64,000 bases of DNA from Erythrobacteraceae bacterium WH01K (GTDB lineage Bacteria; Pseudomonadota; Alphaproteobacteria; Sphingomonadales; Sphingomonadaceae). Within the stretch, counting starts at the first letter, position 1, and each line of letters opens with the position of its first letter. The DNA lies in assembly GCA_027941995.1 (NCBI GenBank), contig CP115966.1:124001-188000 (forward strand), in the 5' to 3' direction. The position numbers and the translations under genes were made by a program. The notes beneath the pieces were generated by a model, which ran no database searches, was not told the DNA's origin, and saw only the letters and a list, made by a program, of their open reading frames with translations. This document shows positions 1-7,069 of this stretch, piece by piece.

Positions 1-348
1 CGAGCGCTGGCGCTCGAACGCAGCGCGCGCTTCGGCTGCAATTGTCTCGTCAGATTTCTTCGTTCCCAGCGCCGCATGGCGGGCGTAAGCGTAGGCCGCG
101 CAGGCGGTGAACAGGGTGCGGTCGAGCACCCGTTCTGCCTCGGCCAGGCGCGCCGATATCGCCCCGATCTCGCGCGCCAGTTCGGCAAGATCGGTCTCCT
201 TGTCGGTGCCGTGAAGCATGGCGAGAAAGCCTGCTTCCACGACCCGCGCCAGCATGGCGTAGTCGCTCAGGCCCCTCCGCTTTGCGAAGTCGGCCAGCAC
301 CCGGTATTGCGACGGACTGAGGCGCACCGTTTGCGCCCGCGCGCTCAT
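1..348 (-). CDS. Ribbon-helix-helix-like protein, 3' end beyond window (mobilisation/relaxosome-type?)
   Basis: An open frame starts with ATG at 348 and runs to base 1 without a stop, giving the first 116 residues. The N-terminus (VRLSPSQYRVLADFAKRRG) has the spacing of a ribbon-helix-helix DNA-binding arm followed by a helical, Ala/Glu-rich segment. This layout is common in MobC- or TraJ-like accessory proteins of plasmid and ICE relaxosomes, and the AlpA-type regulator upstream would fit a mobile element. The family was not recognised with certainty and the relaxase that would confirm it lies outside the window. The start overlaps (ATGA) the stop of a possible 72-codon frame upstream, so translational coupling is possible. 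Confidence 0.55.
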   Translation of the reverse strand, partial: MSARAQTVRLSPSQYRVLADFAKRRGLSDYAMLARVVEAGFLAMLHGTDKETDLAELAREIGAISARLAEAERVLDRTLFTACAAYAYARHAALGTKKSDETIAAEARAAFERQRS

Positions 349-563
349 CGGACCGCTCCGATGGCGATGCTATCCGCCATCGCGAGGAATGGCGGAATTG
401 CCCAAGTTCCGGGCAAGTGGCCTGAACGCGATGCTATCCGCATCTCCTCAAACCCGCCGAAATCCTCGATGCACATGTGCGTGGGGTGTGTATTGAAATT
501 ACGGGTCCGATACGCAGTATCGTGGCCCCATCTTTCTCCAGTCCTTATCCGGTCAATCGGCAT
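345..563 (-). CDS. Possible small protein of 72 aa, unrecognised
   Basis: This small frame overlaps the end of the 171-aa gene by 11 bases and its stop overlaps the next start as ATGA. That is the spacing of a translationally coupled operon. The protein has no recognisable domain. Codon use is not convincing, and the stretch also contains a 14-base direct repeat (364-377 and 428-441), so it may instead be intergenic regulatory DNA before the gene starting at 348. Coding status is uncertain. Confidence 0.25.
   Translation of the reverse strand: MPIDRIRTGERWGHDTAYRTRNFNTHPTHMCIEDFGGFEEMRIASRSGHLPGTWAIPPFLAMADSIAIGAVR
364..441. repeat. Two direct copies of GCGATGCTATCCGC, one inside a small inverted repeat
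   Basis: GCGATGCTATCCGC occurs at 364-377 and again at 428-441. The first copy is followed by CATCGC (378-383), which pairs with GCGATG (364-369) to make a 6-bp stem. The copies lie just upstream of the ribbon-helix-helix-like gene start at 348, a position where an autoregulatory operator would sit. This is an inference from position only. Confidence 0.4.
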
Positions 564-1068
564 GGACGTCTTGCTCCATGCTTGCCGTTGGAGGCGTCGC
601 AGACAGGATCAGTCTTTGGGAGGTATCGTCCTCGTACCGGCGATCGCGAGATTGCCGACAAGGCAATTTGCGAGCGGCCATTTTAGGGTCGGTGAACCAG
701 CGAAGCAGGGTCTGGTCGATCGCTGATCGAACGTCATCTGCGAGCCGGTTGGTCTCTTCTGGCGTGAGGTCCAGCCACCCGAATTCGGTGCGAAGCTGAC
801 TGCCAAGCGGATATCCGGTTCCGTCCCGGCCCTTGTAGACCGGGCCCTCGACTGTGAGGTCACACTCGTGCCCCACAAACCGCTCGCGGACCGGGCGTTC
901 GTACCAGAGCCAGGGCTGCAATGTGTGGCGACGGGCGCGCCCATCGGCATTGTCTTCAACGAGCAATTCGATGAGCCGGGCCGCGCGCTCTTCTTCGTCG
1001 CTTGGAAGGCTGGCGATCAGCCAGCCATGCTTCTGCAGGGCCGCGTTGATCAAGGTAAGGATAGACAT
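553..1068 (-). CDS. Conserved-looking hypothetical protein of 171 aa in mobile region
   Basis: A 171-residue acidic protein starting MSILTLINAALQKHGW. The N-terminal third is helical and Leu/Glu-rich. The middle contains several Trp and Gly positions around PLGSQLRTEFGWLDL, followed by a helix with the sequence ETNRLADDVRSAIDQTLLRWF. The C-terminal 40 residues are Arg/Ser/Thr-rich and probably disordered. I do not recognise the family. It lies 42 bp downstream of the AlpA-like regulator on the same strand and is probably co-transcribed with it, which suggests a role in the mobile element. It has no signal peptide or membrane segment. Confidence 0.6.
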   Translation of the reverse strand: MSILTLINAALQKHGWLIASLPSDEEERAARLIELLVEDNADGRARRHTLQPWLWYERPVRERFVGHECDLTVEGPVYKGRDGTGYPLGSQLRTEFGWLDLTPEETNRLADDVRSAIDQTLLRWFTDPKMAARKLPCRQSRDRRYEDDTSQRLILSATPPTASMEQDVHAD

Positions 1069-1110
1069 GGGGGAGATGCTTTCTGCGGGCCATTGCCCGC
1101 CTTGGATGGG

Positions 1111-1302
1111 TCAATAGCTGCGCAGGGGGAGGGCCTCGATCCACTCCTCGATGTCAGTGGAACGCCAGCGGATACGTCCGCCGCCAATGTCTATCGGATG
1201 AGGAAAGGCACCTCGGCGGATGCGTCGCCAGATTGTGGTCCGGCTGCGGATGCCGGTGAGGCGCATGACCTCATGGCAGGTGAGCAGTTCAGTATTCGGC
1301 AT
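1111..1302 (-). CDS. AlpA/excisionase-type helix-turn-helix regulator, 63 aa
   Basis: A 63-residue winged-helix protein. The N-terminus LLTCHEVMRLTGIRSRTTIW is the typical AlpA/MerR-like helix-turn-helix (choose-motif, Thr-Gly turn). It is followed by the Arg-rich RRIRRGAFPHP and a wing ending in IRWRSTDIEEWIEAL. AlpA-family proteins activate integrase or excision genes in prophages, integrative elements and plasmids, and also occur as first genes of conjugation modules. Here it heads a minus-strand operon that leaves the window on the left. Length and motif match the family closely. Confidence 0.85.
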   Translation of the reverse strand: MPNTELLTCHEVMRLTGIRSRTTIWRRIRRGAFPHPIDIGGGRIRWRSTDIEEWIEALPLRSY

Positions 1303-1821
1303 AACAGATTCCTTCGTTTCAAGGTTCTGTCACCGAAGCCGCGTTCCCCTGCGACGATGGGTTGTCCTTCAGATTGCCGTTGCGGAATGTGCGATCAGAT
1401 ATTCAACTCAGCGACACCAGGCTGCGGTGACGTGATTGAGGCTATGTGGATCGCAATCATGTAGGAAAGAACAAAAAGGGATCAAAATTGGTTCCATTGC
1501 GCCGATGGAACGATGTGAGACCATTTGGGGCCTTGCGAGACCTGAAAATTTTTTTGCTTCAAAAGTGGCAAGCGAGGCAGACTTGCTCAGCAAGAGCATT
1601 TTCGACCGGATTCTGCGCCTGAGCGGCGTGATTTCGCGCGCCAGCTGCCGGATTCTGCGCGAATCGCATTGCCACTGATCATGTTAGCTAAACAGGCGTT
1701 CGCTTTGCACGTTGCTGTGGACATGCAAAGAAAACGCAGAAATCTTTACACGTTGCCCCGGCTCGGGCGGATTTATCCCGCGTTTATTGAAAAATGGCGA
1801 TTTGTGGGATAAACCGCATCG
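1303..1821. other. 519-bp stretch without a convincing gene; promoter region and short repeats
   Basis: This interval lies between the divergently oriented AlpA-like gene and the nucleotidyltransferase-fold gene, so promoters for both are expected here. It is clearly more AT-rich than the housekeeping part of the window. Short frames on both strands look non-coding. The 13-base direct repeat CCGGATTCTGCGC occurs at 1606-1618 and 1648-1660. No transfer RNA or clear hairpin was seen. Confidence 0.5.
1606..1660. repeat. 13-base direct repeat CCGGATTCTGCGC, two copies
   Basis: Identical 13-mers at 1606-1618 and 1648-1660 are separated by 29 bases, a 42-base (four helical turns) period. They sit in the divergent intergenic region and could be a binding site for the AlpA-type regulator or a recombination site. 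No function can be assigned from sequence alone. Confidence 0.4.
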
Positions 1822-2802
1822 ATGGCGGTTATCCAACCTTTCTCTGCCGAGCAGGAACGCGCGCTCATCAACATGCGCCAGCGCTATGATGCGTGGATCG
1901 AAGCCGAGCGCGAACTCTATTCCATGCCTTACGACCTGAGGTGCAAGAAAGTCGGCGATTACGAGTATCTTTACGAGATCTTCGATCGCAGCGGGAACGG
2001 GAAAAGTCTCGGTGCCTTGGACGATGAAAAGCAAACCCAGCTGGAAGAATACAAGGCTGCAAAGATTGCTTTGAAGGAGCGTCGGGACGGTGCGAAGGAC
2101 GCTCTTGGCGAAAGCAGCCGGATTGCCCGTGCGCTGCGCTTGCCGCTCCTCTCGGCGGACGCAGGTCCTATCCTTCGAGAGGCAGACAGACGCTCCCTAC
2201 TTGGCAGCCACCTGCTTGTGGTCGGCACAAACGCGATGGCCGCTTACTCGCTCGAAGCGGCGGGAACTTTCCGAGACGTGCCGGACGAAACAGAGGACTT
2301 TGATCTCGCTTGGGCGGCTGACGAACCGGAATACGGAACGCAGCTTTGGGACATGCTCAAAGCGGTTGACCCGACTTTCACGATCAATACCGAACGGGAA
2401 TTTCAGGCGCGCAATGCCAAGGCCTATGAAGTCGAATTGCTGGTCGCGCCATCGCGTGTTGAAACGCTCGCCGGAAAGGATCGGCCACGACCCGTTCCTC
2501 TACCCGAACAGGAATGGCTCTTGCCCGGTCGGCGGGTGGACCAGGTCGTTCCTTGCCGCGATGGCACTCCGGCTCGAATAGTCGCGCCTGACCCGCGGTG
2601 GTTTGCCCTTCACAAGCTCTGGCTTGGTGCGCAGGCAAAGCGGGACCCGCTCAAACGCCGCAAGGATTTGGTGCAGGGCGCTGCGTTGCTCGACGCAATA
2701 TCTGAGGCAATGCCGCACTACCCGCTAGACGAAGAGTTCTTGGAAGGTCTGCCTAGCGAATTGATGCCCTATTGGCTCGAATGGAGGCAGCATAAGACAT
2801 AG
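1822..2802 (+). CDS. GSU2403-like nucleotidyltransferase-fold protein
   Basis: A 326-residue protein. A helical, charged N-terminal segment (about 1-120) precedes a nucleotidyltransferase-like core. In the core, LLGSHLLVVGTNAMAAYSL (about 127-145) provides the G-T-N turn and TEDFDLAW (about 157-164) provides the D159-x-D161 pair that in this superfamily binds metal and nucleotide. The layout matches the GSU2403 family (NTP_transf_8), whose substrates are unknown; relatives include MNT/AbiE-type toxins and antitoxins. The ATG at 1822 is preceded only by a weak ribosome-binding site. It is convergent with the 548-aa orphan, 63 bp away. A defence or toxin role is plausible from neighbourhood but unproven. 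Confidence 0.7.
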   Translation: MAVIQPFSAEQERALINMRQRYDAWIEAERELYSMPYDLRCKKVGDYEYLYEIFDRSGNGKSLGALDDEKQTQLEEYKAAKIALKERRDGAKDALGESSRIARALRLPLLSADAGPILREADRRSLLGSHLLVVGTNAMAAYSLEAAGTFRDVPDETEDFDLAWAADEPEYGTQLWDMLKAVDPTFTINTEREFQARNAKAYEVELLVAPSRVETLAGKDRPRPVPLPEQEWLLPGRRVDQVVPCRDGTPARIVAPDPRWFALHKLWLGAQAKRDPLKRRKDLVQGAALLDAISEAMPHYPLDEEFLEGLPSELMPYWLEWRQHKT

Positions 2803-2865
2803 CTGTCGAAACCTGCCAAATTGACTAATTGATGTTGTTCTCGCCGACCCCACGCTATCTTACTA

Positions 2866-4512
2866 CTACATATCTCCGGCCTGATGCTCATCATTTTCAT
2901 TCAGTTGGACCCGTAATTTCAGGATCTTTGCCTCAAAGGGTTCTGTGTATTGATCAATGATCGCAGTGCCGTGGAAATATTCGGTATTGTACCATCGGCG
3001 ATGCTTCGAGACGGCGTCGAGTACGAAGCGATAGGCTAATTGACGCTCTTGGTCGGAGAACCCTGCCGAGACCATTTCGGTCGTTGGCATCCAGTCGTAA
3101 AGGTACCGACACTCATCCAAGATCGTCAGATCCATGAACATAGGAGTGTCCTTCGCTTGGTATCGCCACCTTCGTGTCATTTCGACATTCACGTGATATG
3201 GCACGGCGATCTGCCGGAACAGCAACTCAACAATTTGATGCTCAAGCATGAGGTCGCAGAATTGATAGTAATCTCTGAAATCATAGTCTAGAATCGTTTT
3301 GTAGAGCGCTTCCGATAGAAATCTCTCTTGGCTGGAGCCGCCTAGCATCGAAAATGTCATCTCACAGGTATTTGCGATCAGATCATTTTTGTTCCCGTCG
3401 ATGCGAAGCTGAGACAAAAACGTTTCAGCCAACGAGGCGAAACTTGGATCAGCATTTACCCACTGGGGATAGTTGTCATCCTTCGCATTGGTCTTTTTAT
3501 CCAAAGCGGCAAAGGCCCACAGGACCGGATACTGCCCAGCATCAATTATCACGTCGCCCCCGGTGCTCATCTCATCATCCTGAAAATGAAAAGCTGATGC
3601 CGTGAGCTCAGTGCTGTCCTTGGGTAATAGGGGTCTGAAAAAGTTGCTATAAATCCGATTTTTCTTCGGAAAGCGATTGTATGGAGAGATGAAGCTTGCA
3701 TGATCCATCAGCAAGCGAGTGACGAACTGACCATAATAATCTTCGAGGTCGCCCGTGACCACCTCCAACCATTCGTCAAATTCCATCCCGTTAGGGATTG
3801 GCCCCTCAGGGGTATTATCACCATCGCCTTCAAGGAACTCCTTTGGATAAAGATAACAGGCAACCAGCTTAGCTAAGAGCGCACGTCCCAGAGCATCACC
3901 AGCTTCGGTGGGCAAGGAAACATTGGTGATTAGAGCCCCGGGGGAATTTAGCGCGTGGCGCGCGAGCACGCGAGTAACTGCAAGTAGAGTTTTTTGCTTC
4001 TTATTACGACTTGGCAGAGGGCCACAGAAGTCCAGATAGATAATGTCAAAACGCATCGGAGAGGCCTCAAGAAAGACATCGATGCCTCCTTTAATCACCT
4101 TGATGAAAGGAAATTCTGACCCTAGCGCCGACTCTACTGCTTGGTCATGCAACGTCGCATCCGACTCGAAGGCCCAGATATTTTCAGGCAATATCCCAGC
4201 CGCACAAAATACGCGGAGGTCATTTTCTGGATTCGGACCACAGAGATAAGCCACCTTTAGGCTAGACGCTTCCTTACTCTGGGCAATGGAATCGTAAAAT
4301 GCTTCCCAGCGATCGATTGTCTCGTCTTTTAGATGTTCTGCCGCATAAGCATCATAACTACCCCTGCCGACGAGTTCATCACGCACCTCTCGCACATACG
4401 ATCGACGGCACAAGGTAGCTTGGTTGCGATCAGAGGTAAGCGTTCTGATCGCGCTAGAAATTACCTCTTGTCGCGCGACGAGTTTCACTGGCTCTGAGTA
4501 TTCTGCCGACAT
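2866..4512 (-). CDS. Orphan 548-aa protein with methyltransferase-like Rossmann N-terminus
   Basis: No known family was recognised. Residues 86-118 read as a beta-strand/glycine loop (VAYLCGPNPENDL) followed by an acidic strand end (AFESD). Residues 157-167 (IIYLDFCGPLP) look like motif IV of class I SAM-dependent methyltransferases, with D161 and a Gly-Pro in place of the usual D/N-PPY. Residues 180-200 give the next helix and strand. About 350 residues follow with no recognisable domain, including a Tyr/Asp-rich stretch (DYDFRDYYQF). It has no signal peptide or membrane segment. By eye the gene is much more AT-rich than the rest of the window, which suggests horizontal transfer. It stands alone between the nucleotidyltransferase-fold gene and the integrase, so a defence or cargo role is an inference. 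Confidence 0.7.
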   Translation of the reverse strand: MSAEYSEPVKLVARQEVISSAIRTLTSDRNQATLCRRSYVREVRDELVGRGSYDAYAAEHLKDETIDRWEAFYDSIAQSKEASSLKVAYLCGPNPENDLRVFCAAGILPENIWAFESDATLHDQAVESALGSEFPFIKVIKGGIDVFLEASPMRFDIIYLDFCGPLPSRNKKQKTLLAVTRVLARHALNSPGALITNVSLPTEAGDALGRALLAKLVACYLYPKEFLEGDGDNTPEGPIPNGMEFDEWLEVVTGDLEDYYGQFVTRLLMDHASFISPYNRFPKKNRIYSNFFRPLLPKDSTELTASAFHFQDDEMSTGGDVIIDAGQYPVLWAFAALDKKTNAKDDNYPQWVNADPSFASLAETFLSQLRIDGNKNDLIANTCEMTFSMLGGSSQERFLSEALYKTILDYDFRDYYQFCDLMLEHQIVELLFRQIAVPYHVNVEMTRRWRYQAKDTPMFMDLTILDECRYLYDWMPTTEMVSAGFSDQERQLAYRFVLDAVSKHRRWYNTEYFHGTAIIDQYTEPFEAKILKLRVQLNENDEHQAGDM

Positions 4513-5121
4513 TTTCCACTCCTACTGCCTCGATCACAAATTTCCACCTCGGCGGATGCAAATTGGTATGGACTGCAAATGCACAACAGCCCTCGTGCGC
4601 ATTCACGCAAAAGAGTAGTTAACTGCCGAATTGGCACTTGCCTCTTGGAAAGTAGGGGGAGACAATCTCACCACTGCCGTTACGCGTGATGATTGAAGCC
4701 AAACCCTGCGGCTTTTCAGCCGAGGCATGCTATGAAATATGCTCGTAGCAGAGGTCGAAAACTCCAGATTTCGGGAACCGAACCTTCTGAAGGGATGAAA
4801 AATTGGGGGCTCTAGTGGGGGCCCTTTTTGAGGCCCCCATGGTCATTTTGCCGCAGAATTCTGCCATTGCTGTTCCCCTTTGAGTCCTCTTCTGGGCACC
4901 ATTTTTCACTCAAGGATAGAAACGCGCATATCCAGGACGGCAAATCGAACAAAGCTGGGCACCTTTGTCAGATTCTGGGCCGCAAGCTGTCCGTCCGGTT
5001 CCCGGCTCCGGAAGCGCAGAAACTGCCGTCTACTATATAAGGCTTTATCCTCACTGGACTTAACTGTTTTGTCGCATCCGGGAGCGATCGACCCTACGGG
5101 ACGGTCGACCGCTGAGTGGCT
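4513..5121. other. 609-bp intergenic stretch of the island with one strong hairpin
   Basis: No reading frame here looks coding. The stretch carries the promoter region of the 548-aa gene at its left end and the end of the integrase at its right. A perfect 8-bp hairpin lies at 4816-4839. No transfer RNA gene or long direct repeat was recognised, so an attachment site cannot be placed. Confidence 0.5.
4816..4839. terminator. Perfect 8-bp hairpin TGGGGGCC/GGCCCCCA
   Basis: TGGGGGCC at 4816-4823 pairs with GGCCCCCA at 4832-4839 across an 8-base loop containing five T. The stem is very strong but no T-run follows on the plus strand and only weak A/T follows on the minus strand. It could be a terminator insulating the island cargo from the integrase, or a recombination-associated structure. 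Confidence 0.4.
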
Positions 5122-5754
5122 TTAGATTTCCGTCCGTTCGGCCAGCAGCAGGGCGTCTTCAACATCAACGCCGAGGTAACGGACCGTATTCTCGATCCTG
5201 GTGTGGCCAAGTAGGATCTGGATAGCTCGGATGTTGCCAGTGGCGCGGTAGATCATCGCTGCCTTTGGTCGCCGTAGCGAGTGGGTGCCATACTCGGCCT
5301 TGCGTAGTCCGATCGCGCTCACCCATTCGTCGACCAGACGTGCATACTGTCGCGTGCCCAAGTGGTCATTTTGGTCGACTCGGCTCGGAAAAAGATAGTC
5401 GTCTGTCGAGCCGCCTCGGCGTTCCAGCCACGCTAGTAGCGTGGCTCGCACATCGGCAGTGAGTTCGAACTGCACCGGCCGGTTGGTCTTTTGCTGGATG
5501 ACAGTGGCCCGATTGCAAGTATCAGCACCTGTTACAACATCACCGATCTTGATCTTCACCAGGTCGCAACCGCGCAGCTTGCTGTCGATGGCGAGATCGA
5601 AAAGAGCCTTGTCGCTCAAGCGTCCATCGCGACCGAGATGAAAGCGGATCGTCCAAATTTGCTTCTGGGTCAGCGGACGCTTCGTGCCTGCATTCTTACC
5701 AGCGTTCCATGCTGGACGATGGCGCGGTGTCGTATCAAATCGTGAGTGTCCCAT
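5122..5754 (-). CDS. Tyrosine-type site-specific integrase, short catalytic form
   Basis: A 210-residue tyrosine recombinase. The catalytic pentad is complete: R61 (SKLRGCDL), K89 (IQQKT), H158 and R161 (THSLRR), H184 (LLGHT) and tyrosine Y193 (NTVRYLG). Family members are usually 300-420 residues. This one lacks most of the N-terminal arm-binding and core-binding region and begins almost directly at the catalytic domain. Short integrases of this shape are common in sphingomonad genomes and may act with a partner or as solitary recombinases. Its position at the junction between the AT-richer island and the core-like operon to the right suggests it mobilised, or was left by, the island. Confidence 0.85.
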   Translation of the reverse strand: MGHSRFDTTPRHRPAWNAGKNAGTKRPLTQKQIWTIRFHLGRDGRLSDKALFDLAIDSKLRGCDLVKIKIGDVVTGADTCNRATVIQQKTNRPVQFELTADVRATLLAWLERRGGSTDDYLFPSRVDQNDHLGTRQYARLVDEWVSAIGLRKAEYGTHSLRRPKAAMIYRATGNIRAIQILLGHTRIENTVRYLGVDVEDALLLAERTEI

Positions 5755-5907
5755 GTTCGTTCTTCGTGGTCAGTATGACCGCAAATCAAACGCAAAACTG
5801 GGCAATCGGTGATGGAAAAATATCGAAAGCTGATGGGATTCCACACGTCGTCGTTACGATCAGTTCCTATCTGAGCGTCCCCAGAAATGTGCGCTGGGTA
5901 ATGGCAG

Positions 5908-7062
5908 CTAAGCAGAACCGGTAGACCCCACCGGTCGTTGGCTAACTCGCAGTGGGGCATGGCGCAAGGCGTTCGCCATCGCGAAGTAGAGTAGCTTGGG
6001 CCGCAACGTCTCATCGAACGGATGGCCGCGCATCGCGCGGCCGTCATCGCGACGACGCCAGTCGGGATAGCTCGGGCGGTTCATATAGCTAGGGCCGTCG
6101 CTAAGAGACCACACCAGCAGCTGGCGGACGCTCGGAAAGTCCAGCGTGAGATCGAGATATCCCTTGGCGTGCGCGGCGGTCTCGCGATCCCGAATGGCCC
6201 GTTCGGACGTCTCGACATTGCGGTCGCTGCAATCGAACTCGGTCAGATGTATGTCGAGCCCCAGGCCTTGTACTTCCCCGAGGAAATCGCGCCACGCGCG
6301 TTCGTTACGCAGTTCGCCCAGTGTCTTGCCGATGTGGCTTTGGATGCCGAGCGCGTGGATCGGAACGCCCCGTGCCAGCGCACCTTCGAGCAATCGCAAT
6401 ACGCCATTGCGGTGTGTGCCGTTGGCTTCCCACCCCATGGTGTCGTTGTAGACCAGCTGCGCTTCGGGATGCTTTTCGTGCAGGATGCGGAATGCGATGT
6501 CGAAAAAGCGCGAGCCGAGGATGCGCGTGAAAGGCGTTTCACGCATCCGCCCGGTCGCCGGATCGATCGCTTCGTTGATCGCGTCCCAATGACTGATCTG
6601 CGGGAAGAGGCGCGCGAGTCGTGCGCCATGTCGCCACATGTGCCGGGTCAGTCGCCGATAGTCGCGCCGGTCCAGCGAGCGTGCGCTATCCACAAGCCAC
6701 GGCGGCATCCGTTCAGTATGATTCCAGAGAAAGCAATGCCCGCGCAGTTGCATGTCGACGCGCCTCGCGAACGCGGCGATCCACTCGGCCTCGTCCTGCT
6801 CAACGTTGCGTGGGCGCGGTTCGAGATATTTCCACTTGAACGCGTTTTCGCCGACCAGCATCGCGCAATGGCGCTTGACCAGTTCGGCATAGGCGGGATC
6901 TCTAAGAGCGGTTCGCGATACCGCGCTTCCGAAGGTTAAGCCTTTGCGTCCGGCCAGTTCGGCGAGGGATGGAATGACCCGCTGCGATGCCGCGAGACTT
7001 GGGCCCGGCATGGCCAGCGTCAGGCTGCCGGCGATGGATTGGAGAAAGCGTCTGCGCTTCAT
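5908..7062 (-). CDS. Tat-exported GH10 glycoside hydrolase (endo-1,4-beta-xylanase family)
   Basis: A 384-residue enzyme starting MKRRRFLQSIAGSL, a twin-arginine signal with cleavage after about residue 24. The GH10 barrel follows, with acid/base E164 in WDAINEAID and nucleophile E275 in HLTEFDCSD; WNHTE (about 113-117) and YNDTMGWE (about 205-212) are further family signatures. GH10 enzymes hydrolyse beta-1,4-xylan and related glycans. The start at 7062 was chosen because it lies 7 bp after the stop of the preceding gene and gives a clean signal peptide; the frame stays open for 71 codons upstream. As last gene of a glycan synthase operon it probably trims or edits the nascent polymer, the role of BcsZ in cellulose operons, rather than digesting plant xylan (inference). 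Confidence 0.85.
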   Translation of the reverse strand: MKRRRFLQSIAGSLTLAMPGPSLAASQRVIPSLAELAGRKGLTFGSAVSRTALRDPAYAELVKRHCAMLVGENAFKWKYLEPRPRNVEQDEAEWIAAFARRVDMQLRGHCFLWNHTERMPPWLVDSARSLDRRDYRRLTRHMWRHGARLARLFPQISHWDAINEAIDPATGRMRETPFTRILGSRFFDIAFRILHEKHPEAQLVYNDTMGWEANGTHRNGVLRLLEGALARGVPIHALGIQSHIGKTLGELRNERAWRDFLGEVQGLGLDIHLTEFDCSDRNVETSERAIRDRETAAHAKGYLDLTLDFPSVRQLLVWSLSDGPSYMNRPSYPDWRRRDDGRAMRGHPFDETLRPKLLYFAMANALRHAPLRVSQRPVGSTGSA

Positions 7063-7069
7063 CGAATGG

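Noticed and set aside
76-726. 216-codon frame on the plus strand at the left edge
   Set aside because: It is antisense to the ribbon-helix-helix-like gene (1-348) and the 171-aa gene. Its Arg/Ala/Pro-rich sequence is typical of a G+C-driven shadow frame.
1436-1678. 80-codon plus-strand frame in the AlpA divergent region
   Set aside because: It has no recognisable domain or ribosome-binding site and spans the direct repeats; coding status is unlikely.
4660-4760. Possible transfer RNA or attachment-site remnant before the hairpin
   Set aside because: No cloverleaf with acceptor and T-arm could be formed, and no repeat of a tRNA end was found near the integrase.
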